Part shown: piece by piece, positions 8,446 to 17,052 of the stretch
Position numbering within the stretch: position 1 is the first letter of the stretch
Layout of the letters: each line of letters begins with the position of its first letter
From: an uncultured Sulfurovum sp.
GTDB lineage: Bacteria > Campylobacterota > Campylobacteria > Campylobacterales > Sulfurovaceae
DNA length: 64,000 nt
NCBI GenBank assembly: GCA_902727855.1
Contig: CACVAS010000107.1
Location: 1-64,000 of the forward strand
Reading direction: 5' to 3'
Notes under the pieces: generated by a model
Database searches by the model: none
What the model was told of the DNA's origin: nothing
Seen by the model: the letters and a program-made list of their open reading frames with translations, nothing else
Position numbers and translations under genes: made by a program

Positions 8446-10179
8446 CTAAAAGGGCAAATATATTTTGTCAACTAATTCGTTATATTCACTTTTAGCATCA
8501 GAATCGATGGTGATTCCCCCGCCACTTTTGTAAAATAAAGCATGGTTTTCTTTTTCTATAAAACGTATCATCACACCTGAACGTAGAGATTTTCCGTCAA
8601 AGAGACCAAAAACACCAGTGTAAAACCCTCTGTCAAAGTTTTCTACATTGTCTATAATGTTAATAGTACTTTGTTTAGGAGTCCCTGTAATAGACCCAGC
8701 AGGTAAAAGTTGAGACAACAGGGTACCTATAGTGTCTTTCCAGTTAGGTGGAAGAGTTGCTGTAATCTTGGAACTTACCTGCAAAAGTTCTTTGTCTCCA
8801 GCCTGTATCTTCTCTACGTACCTAAATTTTTCTACCTTGACGTTTGAACCAACAATACCTAAATCATTACGCATAAGGTCTACTATCATGACATGTTCTG
8901 CCATCTCTTTTTCGTCTGCAAGTATTTTTTCTTGTGCGTAAGGTATATTGGCATCTATAGTCCCTTTCATAGGATATGTCGCGATGGTGTCATCTTCTAT
9001 TTGAACAAATCGTTCAGGTGAAAAACAGATAAACTCATTTTTATAGTAAAGTTTAAATTTTGCCTTGGCATAAGTAAAAATTTCTTTAAGTGAGAAGTTT
9101 GTCTCTATGGGAGTTTGAAACGTAAGGTTTATAAGGTAGGTATTGCCAGAGCGTATCTCTTCTAGGATGTTATCTAGCGCTTTTTTATATGTGTAAAAAT
9201 CTACAGGGCTTTTAGAAAAGGTAAACGCTTTGTCTCTTTTTTTTACAGGATAATTACGCCAATCTTCTAACTTGTAGTAGATGTCATCATCTAAATCTTG
9301 AAGCGCTTGTGCAAAGATTTTTGTTTTGTTATAAGAGACAATAAAAAGAAAAGGTGTACGTGATTTACCCAATCTATCTATGGTATCAAAGTCCTCTTTA
9401 AATGGGTCAGGCGTTGAAAATACACCATTTTTTTTCACTATTTTTGACACAAGTGACCTAGATATCCCAAGATGTTTAGCAATACTCGCTTGAGTATAGC
9501 CATCTTGCAGTGCTATACCTATAGCACTGTTTCTATCTTTGCGTCTAAAGTGCTCTTTTAGTGTTTTACTATATGCTATGGTTTTTGTATTATCGTGAGT
9601 CAGTACTTTTTGTTTTTGTATTTTAGTCAGTATCTCTAACTCTTCATCTCCTAGTGCTACACCTATCATCTCTTGTATGTTTTCATAGTCTAGCTCTAAG
9701 AGTAGTTTGGAGTCAAGTGTGCAGGGTGGGGGCGTTTGTCTGTTGGCTATACATGATGCCAGTGTATACGGGTATTCACCTACAGTAGTAGCCAGACCAG
9801 CTTCAATAGGGTTTTGTTCTATGTAGCGTATGAGTGTATAGTAGTAGGACTCTGAGTTGATGTATCTAGAGTAGAATCTGCCTTGCCAAAAATGCCCAGA
9901 ACGTTTCTGCTTTTTATTGGCATAAATGGCATAGTTACTGTTGATATGTTTCATAAAGAGTGAAAGGTTCTCTCGGTGTGTCTCTACAAGTAGATGAAAA
10001 TGATTGGACATCAGACAATAGTCATGCAATACCACAGCATACGCCTTACATGCTTTACAGACAATGCCTAAAAATACAGCATAATCAGACTCGCCTACAA
10101 ATATATCACTACGGTTTACTCCGCGGTTAATAACATGATGGTATCCTGCTAAGTCAATGCGTGGTCGTCTAGGCATCAA
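8446..10179 (-). CDS. pabB: RAYT transposase - aminodeoxychorismate synthase component I in-frame fusion
   Basis: 577 aa in one frame. Residues 1-~255 are a REP-associated tyrosine transposase (Y1/IS200-like HUH fold): NHFHLLVE carries the HxH metal site, YIEQNPIEAGL the catalytic Tyr region, and YTQASIAKHLGISRSLVSKI is a C-terminal helix-turn-helix. Residues ~265-577 are PabB, which makes 4-amino-4-deoxychorismate for folate: TYPMKGTI, AEHVMIVDLMRNDLG and PAGSITGTPKQ are chorismate-enzyme motifs. The junction (NGVFSTPDP) is encoded by an inverted repeat that also lies upstream of the transposase. No ATG exists between the junction and the PabB core, so PabB seems to depend on read-through from the transposase or a weak internal TTG. 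Confidence 0.88.
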   Translation of the reverse strand: MMPRRPRIDLAGYHHVINRGVNRSDIFVGESDYAVFLGIVCKACKAYAVVLHDYCLMSNHFHLLVETHRENLSLFMKHINSNYAIYANKKQKRSGHFWQGRFYSRYINSESYYYTLIRYIEQNPIEAGLATTVGEYPYTLASCIANRQTPPPCTLDSKLLLELDYENIQEMIGVALGDEELEILTKIQKQKVLTHDNTKTIAYSKTLKEHFRRKDRNSAIGIALQDGYTQASIAKHLGISRSLVSKIVKKNGVFSTPDPFKEDFDTIDRLGKSRTPFLFIVSYNKTKIFAQALQDLDDDIYYKLEDWRNYPVKKRDKAFTFSKSPVDFYTYKKALDNILEEIRSGNTYLINLTFQTPIETNFSLKEIFTYAKAKFKLYYKNEFICFSPERFVQIEDDTIATYPMKGTIDANIPYAQEKILADEKEMAEHVMIVDLMRNDLGIVGSNVKVEKFRYVEKIQAGDKELLQVSSKITATLPPNWKDTIGTLLSQLLPAGSITGTPKQSTINIIDNVENFDRGFYTGVFGLFDGKSLRSGVMIRFIEKENHALFYKSGGGITIDSDAKSEYNELVDKIYLPF

Positions 10180-10244
10180 GATATCCTTTTGTATTATAGG
10201 ATGATTATAGCATAAAAATAGGGTATATTTTCAACGCCTGACCC
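9404..10244 (-). mobile_element. RAYT element with inverted terminal repeats, inserted at the pabB 5' end
   Basis: GGGTCAGGCGTTGAAAATA with a few following bases occurs at 9404-9427 on the + strand and inverted at 10221-10244, bracketing the transposase domain. This defines an element of about 840 bp whose inner end is read through into pabB. A further copy of the same end lies at 10350-10373, outside the element. Confidence 0.65.
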
Positions 10245-10305
10245 TTTAACCCTTAACCGCATTAGTGGTGGGAAAGTAGTATACTAAAGAGTGAGTTCTT
10301 CAAAT

Positions 10306-10373
10306 TCAAGGGTCAGAGTGTGCCCAATTCAATTCAAGGGTCCAATTCAAGGGTCAGGCGTTGAAAATACACC
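10306..10373 (+). repeat. extra copies of the RAYT terminal motif
   Basis: TTCAAGGGTC is repeated three times (about 10306, 10333, 10346), the last running into the full motif GGGTCAGGCGTTGAAAATA and then ACACCA. This looks like a solo end or REP-like remnant of the neighbouring RAYT element. The rest of the 266-base gap between the fusion gene and the next gene shows no gene. Confidence 0.6.
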
Positions 10374-10445
10374 ACTTGTTGTATACATTCCTCTTTTTCC
10401 TTTCCTAATCTTATATAATCCCACATAACCCAAAAGCCTATCAAT

Positions 10446-10715
10446 CTATTCCTCTTTCTTCTCAGGATGAAAGGCACTGGGCCTTGCTTTGTGGGAGAAC
10501 TTGACGATGATTGCAGTGAGTACTGCACCTCCAGGGATGACCCATATGGCACCTAGACTTGTCATTTTCACAATGTCAAGTACTTGGTTTCCTGCTTTTT
10601 TGTACTCTTTGTTTTTAATGAGTTTGGGGATTTCAACAGTCTCTTTCCACTCTATATGAAGTCCATGCTTCATTCTTCGGGAAAATTTTCTAAATCTGAC
10701 TAGGCGACGTTTCAT
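10446..10715 (-). CDS. small LETM1-like protein
   Basis: 89 aa, strongly basic at the N-terminus (MKRRLVRFRKFSRRMKHG). The stretch WVIPGGAVLTAIIVKFSH followed by KARPSAF (residues ~57-81) resembles the core of the LETM1 ribosome-binding domain, where a hydrophobic segment is followed by a PStF-like motif. Probably membrane-associated; function unknown in bacteria. It follows pyrB on the same strand after 13 bases and is likely co-transcribed. Confidence 0.65.
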   Translation of the reverse strand: MKRRLVRFRKFSRRMKHGLHIEWKETVEIPKLIKNKEYKKAGNQVLDIVKMTSLGAIWVIPGGAVLTAIIVKFSHKARPSAFHPEKKEE

Positions 10716-10728
10716 GATGGGTATAATC

Positions 10729-11622
10729 CTATGCGTCTAGTAAGAGTAACTTTAAAATGGCCATTCGCATAAATACACCATTTTTCACTTGTGTGAGTAC
10801 TTTACATCTTGGGTCTTCAAGCATTTGGTCACTGATGTCTATGTTTCTCATGACAGGGCCTGGGTGTAAAAGTAAAATGTTTTTGTCGCCCATACGCTCT
10901 TTGGTAATACAGTATTGGTTTGCGTAGTCGGCATAGTCTTCAAACAGTTCTTTTTCATGGCGTTCTAGTTGGGCACGCAGACTCATGATGACATCTACTT
11001 TGTCCATGACATCTTCTAGTCTTTTGTACTGAGGTAAGTCCTGTCCTATTGGTAGGTTTTTGGGCATAAACTGTTCAGGTGCTACTAAAACAACATTAAG
11101 ACCCATACGTGTAAAAAGACGTATACCAGAACTTGCTACACGTGAACTGACGATGTCTCCTACAATAGCAACTGTTTTACCTTTAATGTTACCTTGAAAG
11201 TGTTCAACCATGGTAAAAAGATCTAGCAGTGCTTGTGTAGGGTGCGCATAATTCCCTGCACCAGCATTCATCACAGGGGTGGTTTGCATGTCTGCAAGAA
11301 GTTTTGGGGTACTATTTTTGGAATGTCTTACTATGACACCATCTGGTTCCATAGCACAGAGGTTAGCAAAAGTGTCTTCTAAGCTCTCACCTTTTTTTTC
11401 TGAAGAACGTGAAGGGTCAAGGTGTACCACAGAGGCACCAAGTCTTTTAGCAGCCACTTCAAATGAAGAGCGTGTCCGTGTTGAAGCTTCAAAAAAAAGT
11501 GTAATAAGCAGTTTGTCTTTTAGCAACTGTGCAGGAGGGTTATTTTTAAAGGTGCGAGTATCATCTAGTAGATTTTGTATTTGTAAGTCCGTGAGGTCAT
11601 TGGTATCTACTAGATGTTGCAT
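10729..11622 (-). CDS. pyrB: aspartate carbamoyltransferase catalytic subunit
   Basis: 297 aa. It forms N-carbamoyl-L-aspartate in pyrimidine synthesis. The carbamoyl-phosphate loop STRTRSSFE (about 52-60), the SSEKKGESL loop after it, HPTQALLDL and HPGPVMRN are all present. There is no adjacent pyrI. An operator-like dyad with a TATAAT in its centre lies just upstream. Confidence 0.97.
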   Translation of the reverse strand: MQHLVDTNDLTDLQIQNLLDDTRTFKNNPPAQLLKDKLLITLFFEASTRTRSSFEVAAKRLGASVVHLDPSRSSEKKGESLEDTFANLCAMEPDGVIVRHSKNSTPKLLADMQTTPVMNAGAGNYAHPTQALLDLFTMVEHFQGNIKGKTVAIVGDIVSSRVASSGIRLFTRMGLNVVLVAPEQFMPKNLPIGQDLPQYKRLEDVMDKVDVIMSLRAQLERHEKELFEDYADYANQYCITKERMGDKNILLLHPGPVMRNIDISDQMLEDPRCKVLTQVKNGVFMRMAILKLLLLDA

Positions 11623-11642
11623 AGGTATCCTTAGTTTTTATA

Positions 11643-11666
11643 TTGGTTCGTATTATAACGAATCAA
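11643..11666 (-). promoter_or_regulatory. pyrB promoter with dyad symmetry
   Basis: Arms TTGGTTCGT and ACGAATCAA (one mismatch) flank a 6-base centre. On the minus strand the centre reads TATAAT, a -10 box for pyrB. A repressor bound to the arms would cover the promoter; the regulator is unknown. Confidence 0.4.
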
Positions 11667-11694
11667 TGGTAAAAACTATAGATAAAGGGTTGTA

Positions 11695-11940
11695 TTAACC
11701 GCAGTGTCCACCACCACAACATCCACCAGAAGCAGGTTGCGGTGCTTTCATCGCAATACTAAAGTCTTGACCATTTTCGCTCAGTTCAAAACCATGCTTA
11801 CCACAAAACTTATCGTTCATATGATTTACCATGCCTAATGCTTTTATCATCGCATCATCTTTGTTATCGAAGGTAACATTGTTTTCTAGTGGACTTCTTT
11901 TAAAGCATCCACACTCTTGTGCTATATTTATTGTTGACAT
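11695..11940 (-). CDS. small cysteine-rich protein with GGCCGGGHCG tail
   Basis: 81 aa. An N-terminal CGCF, a central FCGKHGFEL (about 45-53) and a C-terminal GGCCGGGHCG give a likely metal-binding pattern. The flexible Gly/Cys/His tail resembles copper or nickel chelating tails and the ends of some metallochaperones. The body is not recognised, but such proteins are common in Campylobacterota. Single gene, 70 bases upstream of pyrB. Confidence 0.7.
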   Translation of the reverse strand: MSTINIAQECGCFKRSPLENNVTFDNKDDAMIKALGMVNHMNDKFCGKHGFELSENGQDFSIAMKAPQPASGGCCGGGHCG

Positions 11941-12050
11941 ATTAATCCTTTGGTATAATTTGTCAGATAATAACCAAGTTAGTTTAACAAAACTTGATTT
12001 TCAAGCTAAATAAGATAAATTTTCTCTTATTAGAGTAAAAAGGTATAGGT

Positions 12051-12392
12051 ATGAGAGAGCTTCCCAAACTTTTTGGAGATAAGTCGGAGAATTTGGCTAC
12101 ACAGTTTTTAGAGCAAGAGGGTTTTGTGATACTTGAGCGTAATTATTTTGCGCGTAAACTTGGTGAAGTGGACATCATAGCGATGCGTGATGATGTGTTG
12201 CATTTTATAGAAGTGAAGTCTGGTAAATCTGACTTTGATCCTGTGTATAACATGCGTCCTGCTAAGTTACGCAAAGTCATTAACGCATCGCAGTACTATA
12301 TGAAAACCAAAAAACTAGATATGGCATTTTGTATAGATGCGTTGATTGTTCGTTACGATGAAGTGGAATTTATAGAGAATGTTACGTTATAA
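12051..12392 (+). CDS. yraN: YraN/UPF0102-family endonuclease-like protein
   Basis: 113 aa. The Holliday-junction-resolvase-like fold is shown by GDKSENLATQFL, LGEVDIIAMRDDVLHFIEVKS (Asp and E-x-K catalytic pattern, about residues 38-58) and the following helix. Biological role unsettled in the family. It precedes the PhyH gene by 27 bases. Confidence 0.92.
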   Translation: MRELPKLFGDKSENLATQFLEQEGFVILERNYFARKLGEVDIIAMRDDVLHFIEVKSGKSDFDPVYNMRPAKLRKVINASQYYMKTKKLDMAFCIDALIVRYDEVEFIENVTL

Positions 12393-12419
12393 TGGCATAA
12401 CTTATATAGAGGTCCAACA

Positions 12420-13205
12420 ATGAAACTCACATCCGTACAACTTTTACAATTTCACACAGATGGGTTTATTGTTTTGCGAAACTTTTTAGATGAAAAAAGA
12501 TGTGATGCCATCCTTGAAGTTGCAAAAGTACACTTAAAAGACAAAATAGAACCCATTGAAACAGAAATAGGCTATGGAAGTAGTAGTAAAGAGCATCGTA
12601 CTTCTGTAAGTGACTATGACTCTCATGAAAAGGGTGAGGTTGTTGTAAGACGATTGCGACAGGTGTATGATAGAGACCCTCTTTTTAAGGCATGGATGCA
12701 AGAGCCAAAAATTCGTCCTATATTACAGCAGATTTTAGATGACCAAGTGGTCTTGACAACAGCACATCATAACTCTATTATGACCAAGATGCCTAACGTG
12801 AGTACTGTAACACGTTGGCATCAAGACAGACGTTATTGGCGTTTTAGTGACAACAACCTTGTAAGTGTATGGTTAGCCCTTGACAATGAAAACCATGACA
12901 ATGGCGTGCTTGAGTTTATACCCAAAAGCCATACGATGGACTTTACAGAGGCACAGTTTGATCTTAAAGAGTATTTTTTAGAAGGGTATGAAGGTAACCA
13001 AGAGACTATAGCCACAAAGGTGTCAGCCAGTTTACATAAAGGCGATGTTGTCATCTTTCACTCTTTACTTTTACATAGAGCCAATAAAAACTCAACTAAT
13101 AAGGCAAAAATTTCTTTTGTATACACGGTTAAAGGTGCCAAAACAAAAACCGTAGCTGGCACACGCTCTGCAGAGTTTCCAGAGATATTACTCGAGGTAC
13201 TTTAA
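12420..13205 (+). CDS. phytanoyl-CoA dioxygenase (PhyH)-family oxygenase
   Basis: 261 aa. A double-stranded beta-helix Fe(II)/2-oxoglutarate oxygenase: the HxD metal pair is in TRWHQDRRYWRF (about 137-148) and the distal His in HSLLLHRANKN (about 217-227), followed by the basic residue that binds 2-oxoglutarate. The N-terminal FHTDGFIVLRNFLD is typical of PhyH. Substrate cannot be deduced; relatives act on lipids or small hydroxylated metabolites. Confidence 0.88.
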   Translation: MKLTSVQLLQFHTDGFIVLRNFLDEKRCDAILEVAKVHLKDKIEPIETEIGYGSSSKEHRTSVSDYDSHEKGEVVVRRLRQVYDRDPLFKAWMQEPKIRPILQQILDDQVVLTTAHHNSIMTKMPNVSTVTRWHQDRRYWRFSDNNLVSVWLALDNENHDNGVLEFIPKSHTMDFTEAQFDLKEYFLEGYEGNQETIATKVSASLHKGDVVIFHSLLLHRANKNSTNKAKISFVYTVKGAKTKTVAGTRSAEFPEILLEVL

Positions 13206-13339
13206 AATAAGAGTCATCTAGTGCGAATAATACACAATTAATGCACATGTGATAGATATTATAAAAAATATAAGTTATGAAAATAGTTTTATAAACTAAT
13301 TACGCTATAATTTTTGAATATAAACATAAAGGAATTAAT

Positions 13340-13660
13340 ATGGCAAAATATGTAGATTTAACACAAGATAATTTTGATGCAACAATCGCTGAGGGTGTAA
13401 CAATGGTAGACTTTTGGGCACCATGGTGTGGACCTTGTAGAATGATTGCTCCAGTAGTAGAAGAACTTGCAGAAGACTTTGATGGGAAAGCAACAATCTG
13501 TAAGGTAAATACAGATGAACAACAAGAAATCGCAGTAAAATATGGTATCCGTTCTATCCCAGCAATTCTTTTCTTCAAAGATGGTGAAATGGTAGATCAA
13601 ATGGTAGGTGCAGCTTCTAAGGATGCATTTGCAGATAAAATTAATGGAATCTTAGGATAG
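13340..13660 (+). CDS. trxA: thioredoxin
   Basis: 106 aa, full length, cytoplasmic. The redox-active motif is WCGPC (Cys30, Cys33) after VDFWAP; the cis-proline is in IRSIPAIL. It reduces protein disulfides with electrons from TrxB, encoded 170 bases downstream. Confidence 0.97.
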   Translation: MAKYVDLTQDNFDATIAEGVTMVDFWAPWCGPCRMIAPVVEELAEDFDGKATICKVNTDEQQEIAVKYGIRSIPAILFFKDGEMVDQMVGAASKDAFADKINGILG

Positions 13661-13672
13661 TCTCCTACTTTA

Positions 13673-13694
13673 GTACTCCTTTTTTAGGGAGTAC
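13673..13694 (+). terminator. hairpin after trxA
   Basis: GTACTCC and GGAGTAC form a 7-bp stem with an 8-base loop that is mostly T, 12 bases after the trxA stop. There is no trailing U tract, so termination is likely but not certain. Confidence 0.45.
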
Positions 13695-13830
13695 ATCTAC
13701 ACTTCACTTAAAAGATGATAGTTCATTTTACAAACCTTAAATTACTTCTCAATAATTTAATAAGTTTTTAAGAGTATACTCTTTAGATTTATTTAATTAT
13801 TTCACTTATCTCAATATTAAGGATTTTAAC

Positions 13831-14772
13831 ATGTTAGATTGTGCAATTATTGGTGGTGGTCCTGCTGGACTTACAGCTGGACTTTATGCGACACGTGGTG
13901 GGCTTAAAAATGTATCATTATTTGAAATGGGTGTGCCTGGTGGGCAGATAACAAAAAGTTCAGAGATAGAGAATTATCCTGGATTTTTTGACAGCAGTAA
14001 AACAGGACTTGACTTTATGGAAACGTGGCAAAAGCAGTGTTTTCATTTTGGTCTCAAACATGAGATAAAAAAAGTGAATAGCATAGAAAAAATGGGAGAA
14101 CACTTTACTATTGCACTTGAAAGTGGAGATAGTGTAGAAGCAAAAACGGTAATAGTCTCTACTGGTGCAGTACCAAGACGTGCGAACTTTAAGGGTGAAG
14201 ATGAATTTTATGGACGTGGTGTAAGTACATGTGCGACTTGTGACGGGTTTTTCTACAAAGACAAGCCAGTCACTGTACTTGGTGGGGGAGATACCGCACT
14301 AGAAGAGGCGTTTTTTCTTTCTAACATCTGTTCAGAAGTCTATGTGGTACACAGAAGAGACACCTTTAGAGCTGCACCACCTACACTAGATAGGGCTGTA
14401 AGAAAAGAGAATATTCATCTTATCACCGACTCAGTAATAGAAGAGGCTGTAGGCGATGCCATGGGGCTGTCTGGCGTGGACATAAGAAATACTAAAACAG
14501 ATAAAATCACACACATGGACAATACTGGACTTTTTGTTTTTGTAGGGCAAGATGTGAAGAATGATGTACTAAAGGATGGCAATGGTGATTTTATTTGTCA
14601 GATGAGTGACTTTGGGCAAGTGGTTGTAGATTTGAAGATGCACACTTCAGTTGAGGGTCTATTTGTCGCAGGAGACCTACGTATAGATGCACCAAAACAA
14701 GTGGTGTCCGCTGCGGGTGATGGTGCTATCGCAGCGCTTCAGGTCATTTCACATTTACAAGAGCAAGCGTAA
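13831..14772 (+). CDS. trxB: thioredoxin reductase
   Basis: 313 aa FAD/NADPH enzyme. GGGPAGLTAGLYA (about 8-20) binds FAD; the redox pair is CATC (Cys134, Cys137); GGGDTALEEAFFL binds NADPH; VAGDLRI is the C-terminal FAD motif. It regenerates reduced thioredoxin. Confidence 0.96.
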   Translation: MLDCAIIGGGPAGLTAGLYATRGGLKNVSLFEMGVPGGQITKSSEIENYPGFFDSSKTGLDFMETWQKQCFHFGLKHEIKKVNSIEKMGEHFTIALESGDSVEAKTVIVSTGAVPRRANFKGEDEFYGRGVSTCATCDGFFYKDKPVTVLGGGDTALEEAFFLSNICSEVYVVHRRDTFRAAPPTLDRAVRKENIHLITDSVIEEAVGDAMGLSGVDIRNTKTDKITHMDNTGLFVFVGQDVKNDVLKDGNGDFICQMSDFGQVVVDLKMHTSVEGLFVAGDLRIDAPKQVVSAAGDGAIAALQVISHLQEQA

Positions 14773-14874
14773 TAGTGGATGTCAAAATGAGAAGAGAGAG
14801 TAGCACTTTCTCTATAACCCTCACATTAGATAATCTTCTGTATAATTCGATATATTAAACCCTTAGGATAAATA

Positions 14875-15642
14875 ATGGCAACAGTTGGTATAGTAGGAAG
14901 TACAGGTAGAGTCGGTAACCTTTTAATAGATGCATTGTTACATGATGATGTTTTACCCTTGAGTACAGTACATGTATTTGATGATTTAAAAAGAGATTTA
15001 CCCAAAGATATCCTCGTGACCAATAGCATGAAGGCACTGCTTGAAAACTGTGATGTAGTCATAGACTTTTCTGCTCCTATTGCAACTCAAACACTTTTTG
15101 AAGCTGCACTTGAAAACCCTACACCTCTTGTTGTCGCTACGACAGGCTTTACAGAGCATCAACAAAATCTTATGGATGAAGCTTCAACAAAGATGCCTGT
15201 TTTGTATGCATCAAATATGTCTGCGGGTATTGCTTTATTGAAACAACTGGTAGAACAAGTATCTCGTACTTTAAATGATTTTGATATTGAAATTGTTGAG
15301 CATCACCATCATCACAAAGTAGATGCACCTTCAGGTACTGCGTTGACGCTTGGCGAGTTTGCTGCTAAAGGTAGAGACTTAGACTTAGACAAAGTAAGAG
15401 TCTCAGGTAGAGATGGTCAAGTAGGTGCAAGAAGCAAAGATGAAATAGCTGTTATGGCACTTCGTGGTGGTGACATTGTTGGTCGCCACACAGTTGGTTT
15501 TTACAATGATGGAGAGTTTTTAGAACTTAATCATACAGCAACATCTCGTGAGACATTTTCAAAAGGTGCCATACGCGCAGCCAAATGGTTAGTCAACCAA
15601 GAGAGTGGGCTTTACTCTATTAACGACTGTTTAGGAATATAA
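14875..15642 (+). CDS. dapB: 4-hydroxy-tetrahydrodipicolinate reductase
   Basis: 255 aa. It makes tetrahydrodipicolinate for lysine and meso-diaminopimelate synthesis. GIVGSTGRVG (about 4-13) is the dinucleotide loop, EHHHHHKVDAPSGTAL is the catalytic His and Lys motif, and TTGFT precedes the mobile loop. purF begins 1 base after its stop, so the two are coupled. Confidence 0.96.
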   Translation: MATVGIVGSTGRVGNLLIDALLHDDVLPLSTVHVFDDLKRDLPKDILVTNSMKALLENCDVVIDFSAPIATQTLFEAALENPTPLVVATTGFTEHQQNLMDEASTKMPVLYASNMSAGIALLKQLVEQVSRTLNDFDIEIVEHHHHHKVDAPSGTALTLGEFAAKGRDLDLDKVRVSGRDGQVGARSKDEIAVMALRGGDIVGRHTVGFYNDGEFLELNHTATSRETFSKGAIRAAKWLVNQESGLYSINDCLGI

Positions 15643-15643
15643 C

Positions 15644-17014
15644 ATGTGTGCAATTGTCGGAGTATATGGGGCTGAAAAAGCATCTACTGTAGCGTACTAT
15701 TCGCTTTTTGCTATGCAACATAGAGGACAAGAAGGTACTGGTATATCCGTAGCAAATGGAAAAAGTATATCGGTATATAAAAAACTTGGTATGGTTGCAG
15801 ATGTCTTTTCTCAAGATACATTAAATCATCTAGAAGGGACGTGCGCTGTAGGTCACAACAGATATTCTACCGCAGGTAAGGACTCAAAAGGTGATGTACA
15901 GCCTGTGTTTGCCAAATATAAACTGGGTGAAATTTCCATCGTACATAATGGCAACCTAGTAAACAAAATGGAAGTCCGAAACAAGTTGATTGATAGAGGT
16001 GCTATTTTTCAAACAGATATGGATACAGAAAATATTATACACCTGATTGCAAAATCTGAAAAAGATTCTTTGGTAGATCGTATTAAAGATATGCTGACAA
16101 AGATTGAAGGGGCATTTTGTTTGGCTATACAGAGTCGTAAAAAAATGTTTGTGATTCGTGACCGTTTTGGCATCCGTCCATTAAGTCTTGGTAAGTTTAA
16201 AACGGGTGGTTACATGGTAGCCTCTGAGACTTGTGCTTTTGATTTGGCAGGTGCAGAATTTGTACGTGATGTGAAACCAGGGGAAATGCTTATTTTTGAA
16301 GAGGGTAAAGAGCCTCAATCTGAAATGGTTTATAAGAATGTAGACTTTCATCCTTGTGCATTTGAGTACATATATTTTGCAAGACCAGACTCTGACATTG
16401 ATGGTAAAAATGTCTATGAGACCCGTTTGGAAACGGGTAGAAAACTCGCACAAGAGACACCAGCAGAAGTAGACCTAGTACTACCAGTTCCAGACTCAGG
16501 TGTTGCAGCAGCCAAAGGATTTGCAGATGAGCTTGGTGTTCCTTTTGAGATGGGTATTGTACGAAACCACTATGTAGGACGTACATTTATTGAGCCAACC
16601 CAAGAGGTACGTGACTTAAAGGTTAAGATGAAGCTCTCACCTATTAAGCACATGATAGAAGGCAAAAGAGTAGCCATTATAGATGACTCACTTGTACGTG
16701 GTACAACCTCTAAGCAGATAGTGCGTATGTTGCTTGATGCAGGAGCTAAAGAGGTACATATGCGTATTGCTGCACCGGAGATAAAGTACCCTTGTCGTTA
16801 TGGTATAGACACGCCTACTAAAGATGAGCTAATCTCTGCAAATAACACTGTAGAAGAGATTAGAAAAAAGATAGGTGCTGCGTCACTTGGATTTTTATCG
16901 ATTGAGGGATTAAAGGAGTCATTGGGTAAGGAGAGAAACTATTCTATGGTTTCTTTTGACGGTCATTATTTTGCAGGTGGGAATGCCGATAGCCCTTCTT
17001 GTGGGGATAGTTAA
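15644..17014 (+). CDS. purF: amidophosphoribosyltransferase
   Basis: 456 aa. It makes 5-phosphoribosylamine from PRPP and glutamine, first step of purine synthesis. Cys2 (MCAIVGVYG) is the glutaminase nucleophile directly after Met, so there is no propeptide. HRGQEGTG and GHNRYST belong to the Ntn domain; VAIIDDSLVRGTTSKQ (about 343-358) binds PRPP. A bidirectional terminator separates it from hisIE. Confidence 0.97.
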   Translation: MCAIVGVYGAEKASTVAYYSLFAMQHRGQEGTGISVANGKSISVYKKLGMVADVFSQDTLNHLEGTCAVGHNRYSTAGKDSKGDVQPVFAKYKLGEISIVHNGNLVNKMEVRNKLIDRGAIFQTDMDTENIIHLIAKSEKDSLVDRIKDMLTKIEGAFCLAIQSRKKMFVIRDRFGIRPLSLGKFKTGGYMVASETCAFDLAGAEFVRDVKPGEMLIFEEGKEPQSEMVYKNVDFHPCAFEYIYFARPDSDIDGKNVYETRLETGRKLAQETPAEVDLVLPVPDSGVAAAKGFADELGVPFEMGIVRNHYVGRTFIEPTQEVRDLKVKMKLSPIKHMIEGKRVAIIDDSLVRGTTSKQIVRMLLDAGAKEVHMRIAAPEIKYPCRYGIDTPTKDELISANNTVEEIRKKIGAASLGFLSIEGLKESLGKERNYSMVSFDGHYFAGGNADSPSCGDS

Positions 17015-17025
17015 GTTATTGTCCA

Positions 17026-17049
17026 TAGGTGTGATTTTATCACATCTAT
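17026..17049. terminator. bidirectional terminator between purF and hisIE
   Basis: TAGGTGTGA and TCACATCTA pair around a short T-rich loop, with AT-rich flanks, in the 38-base gap between convergent purF and hisIE. Confidence 0.6.
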
Positions 17050-17052
17050 AAA

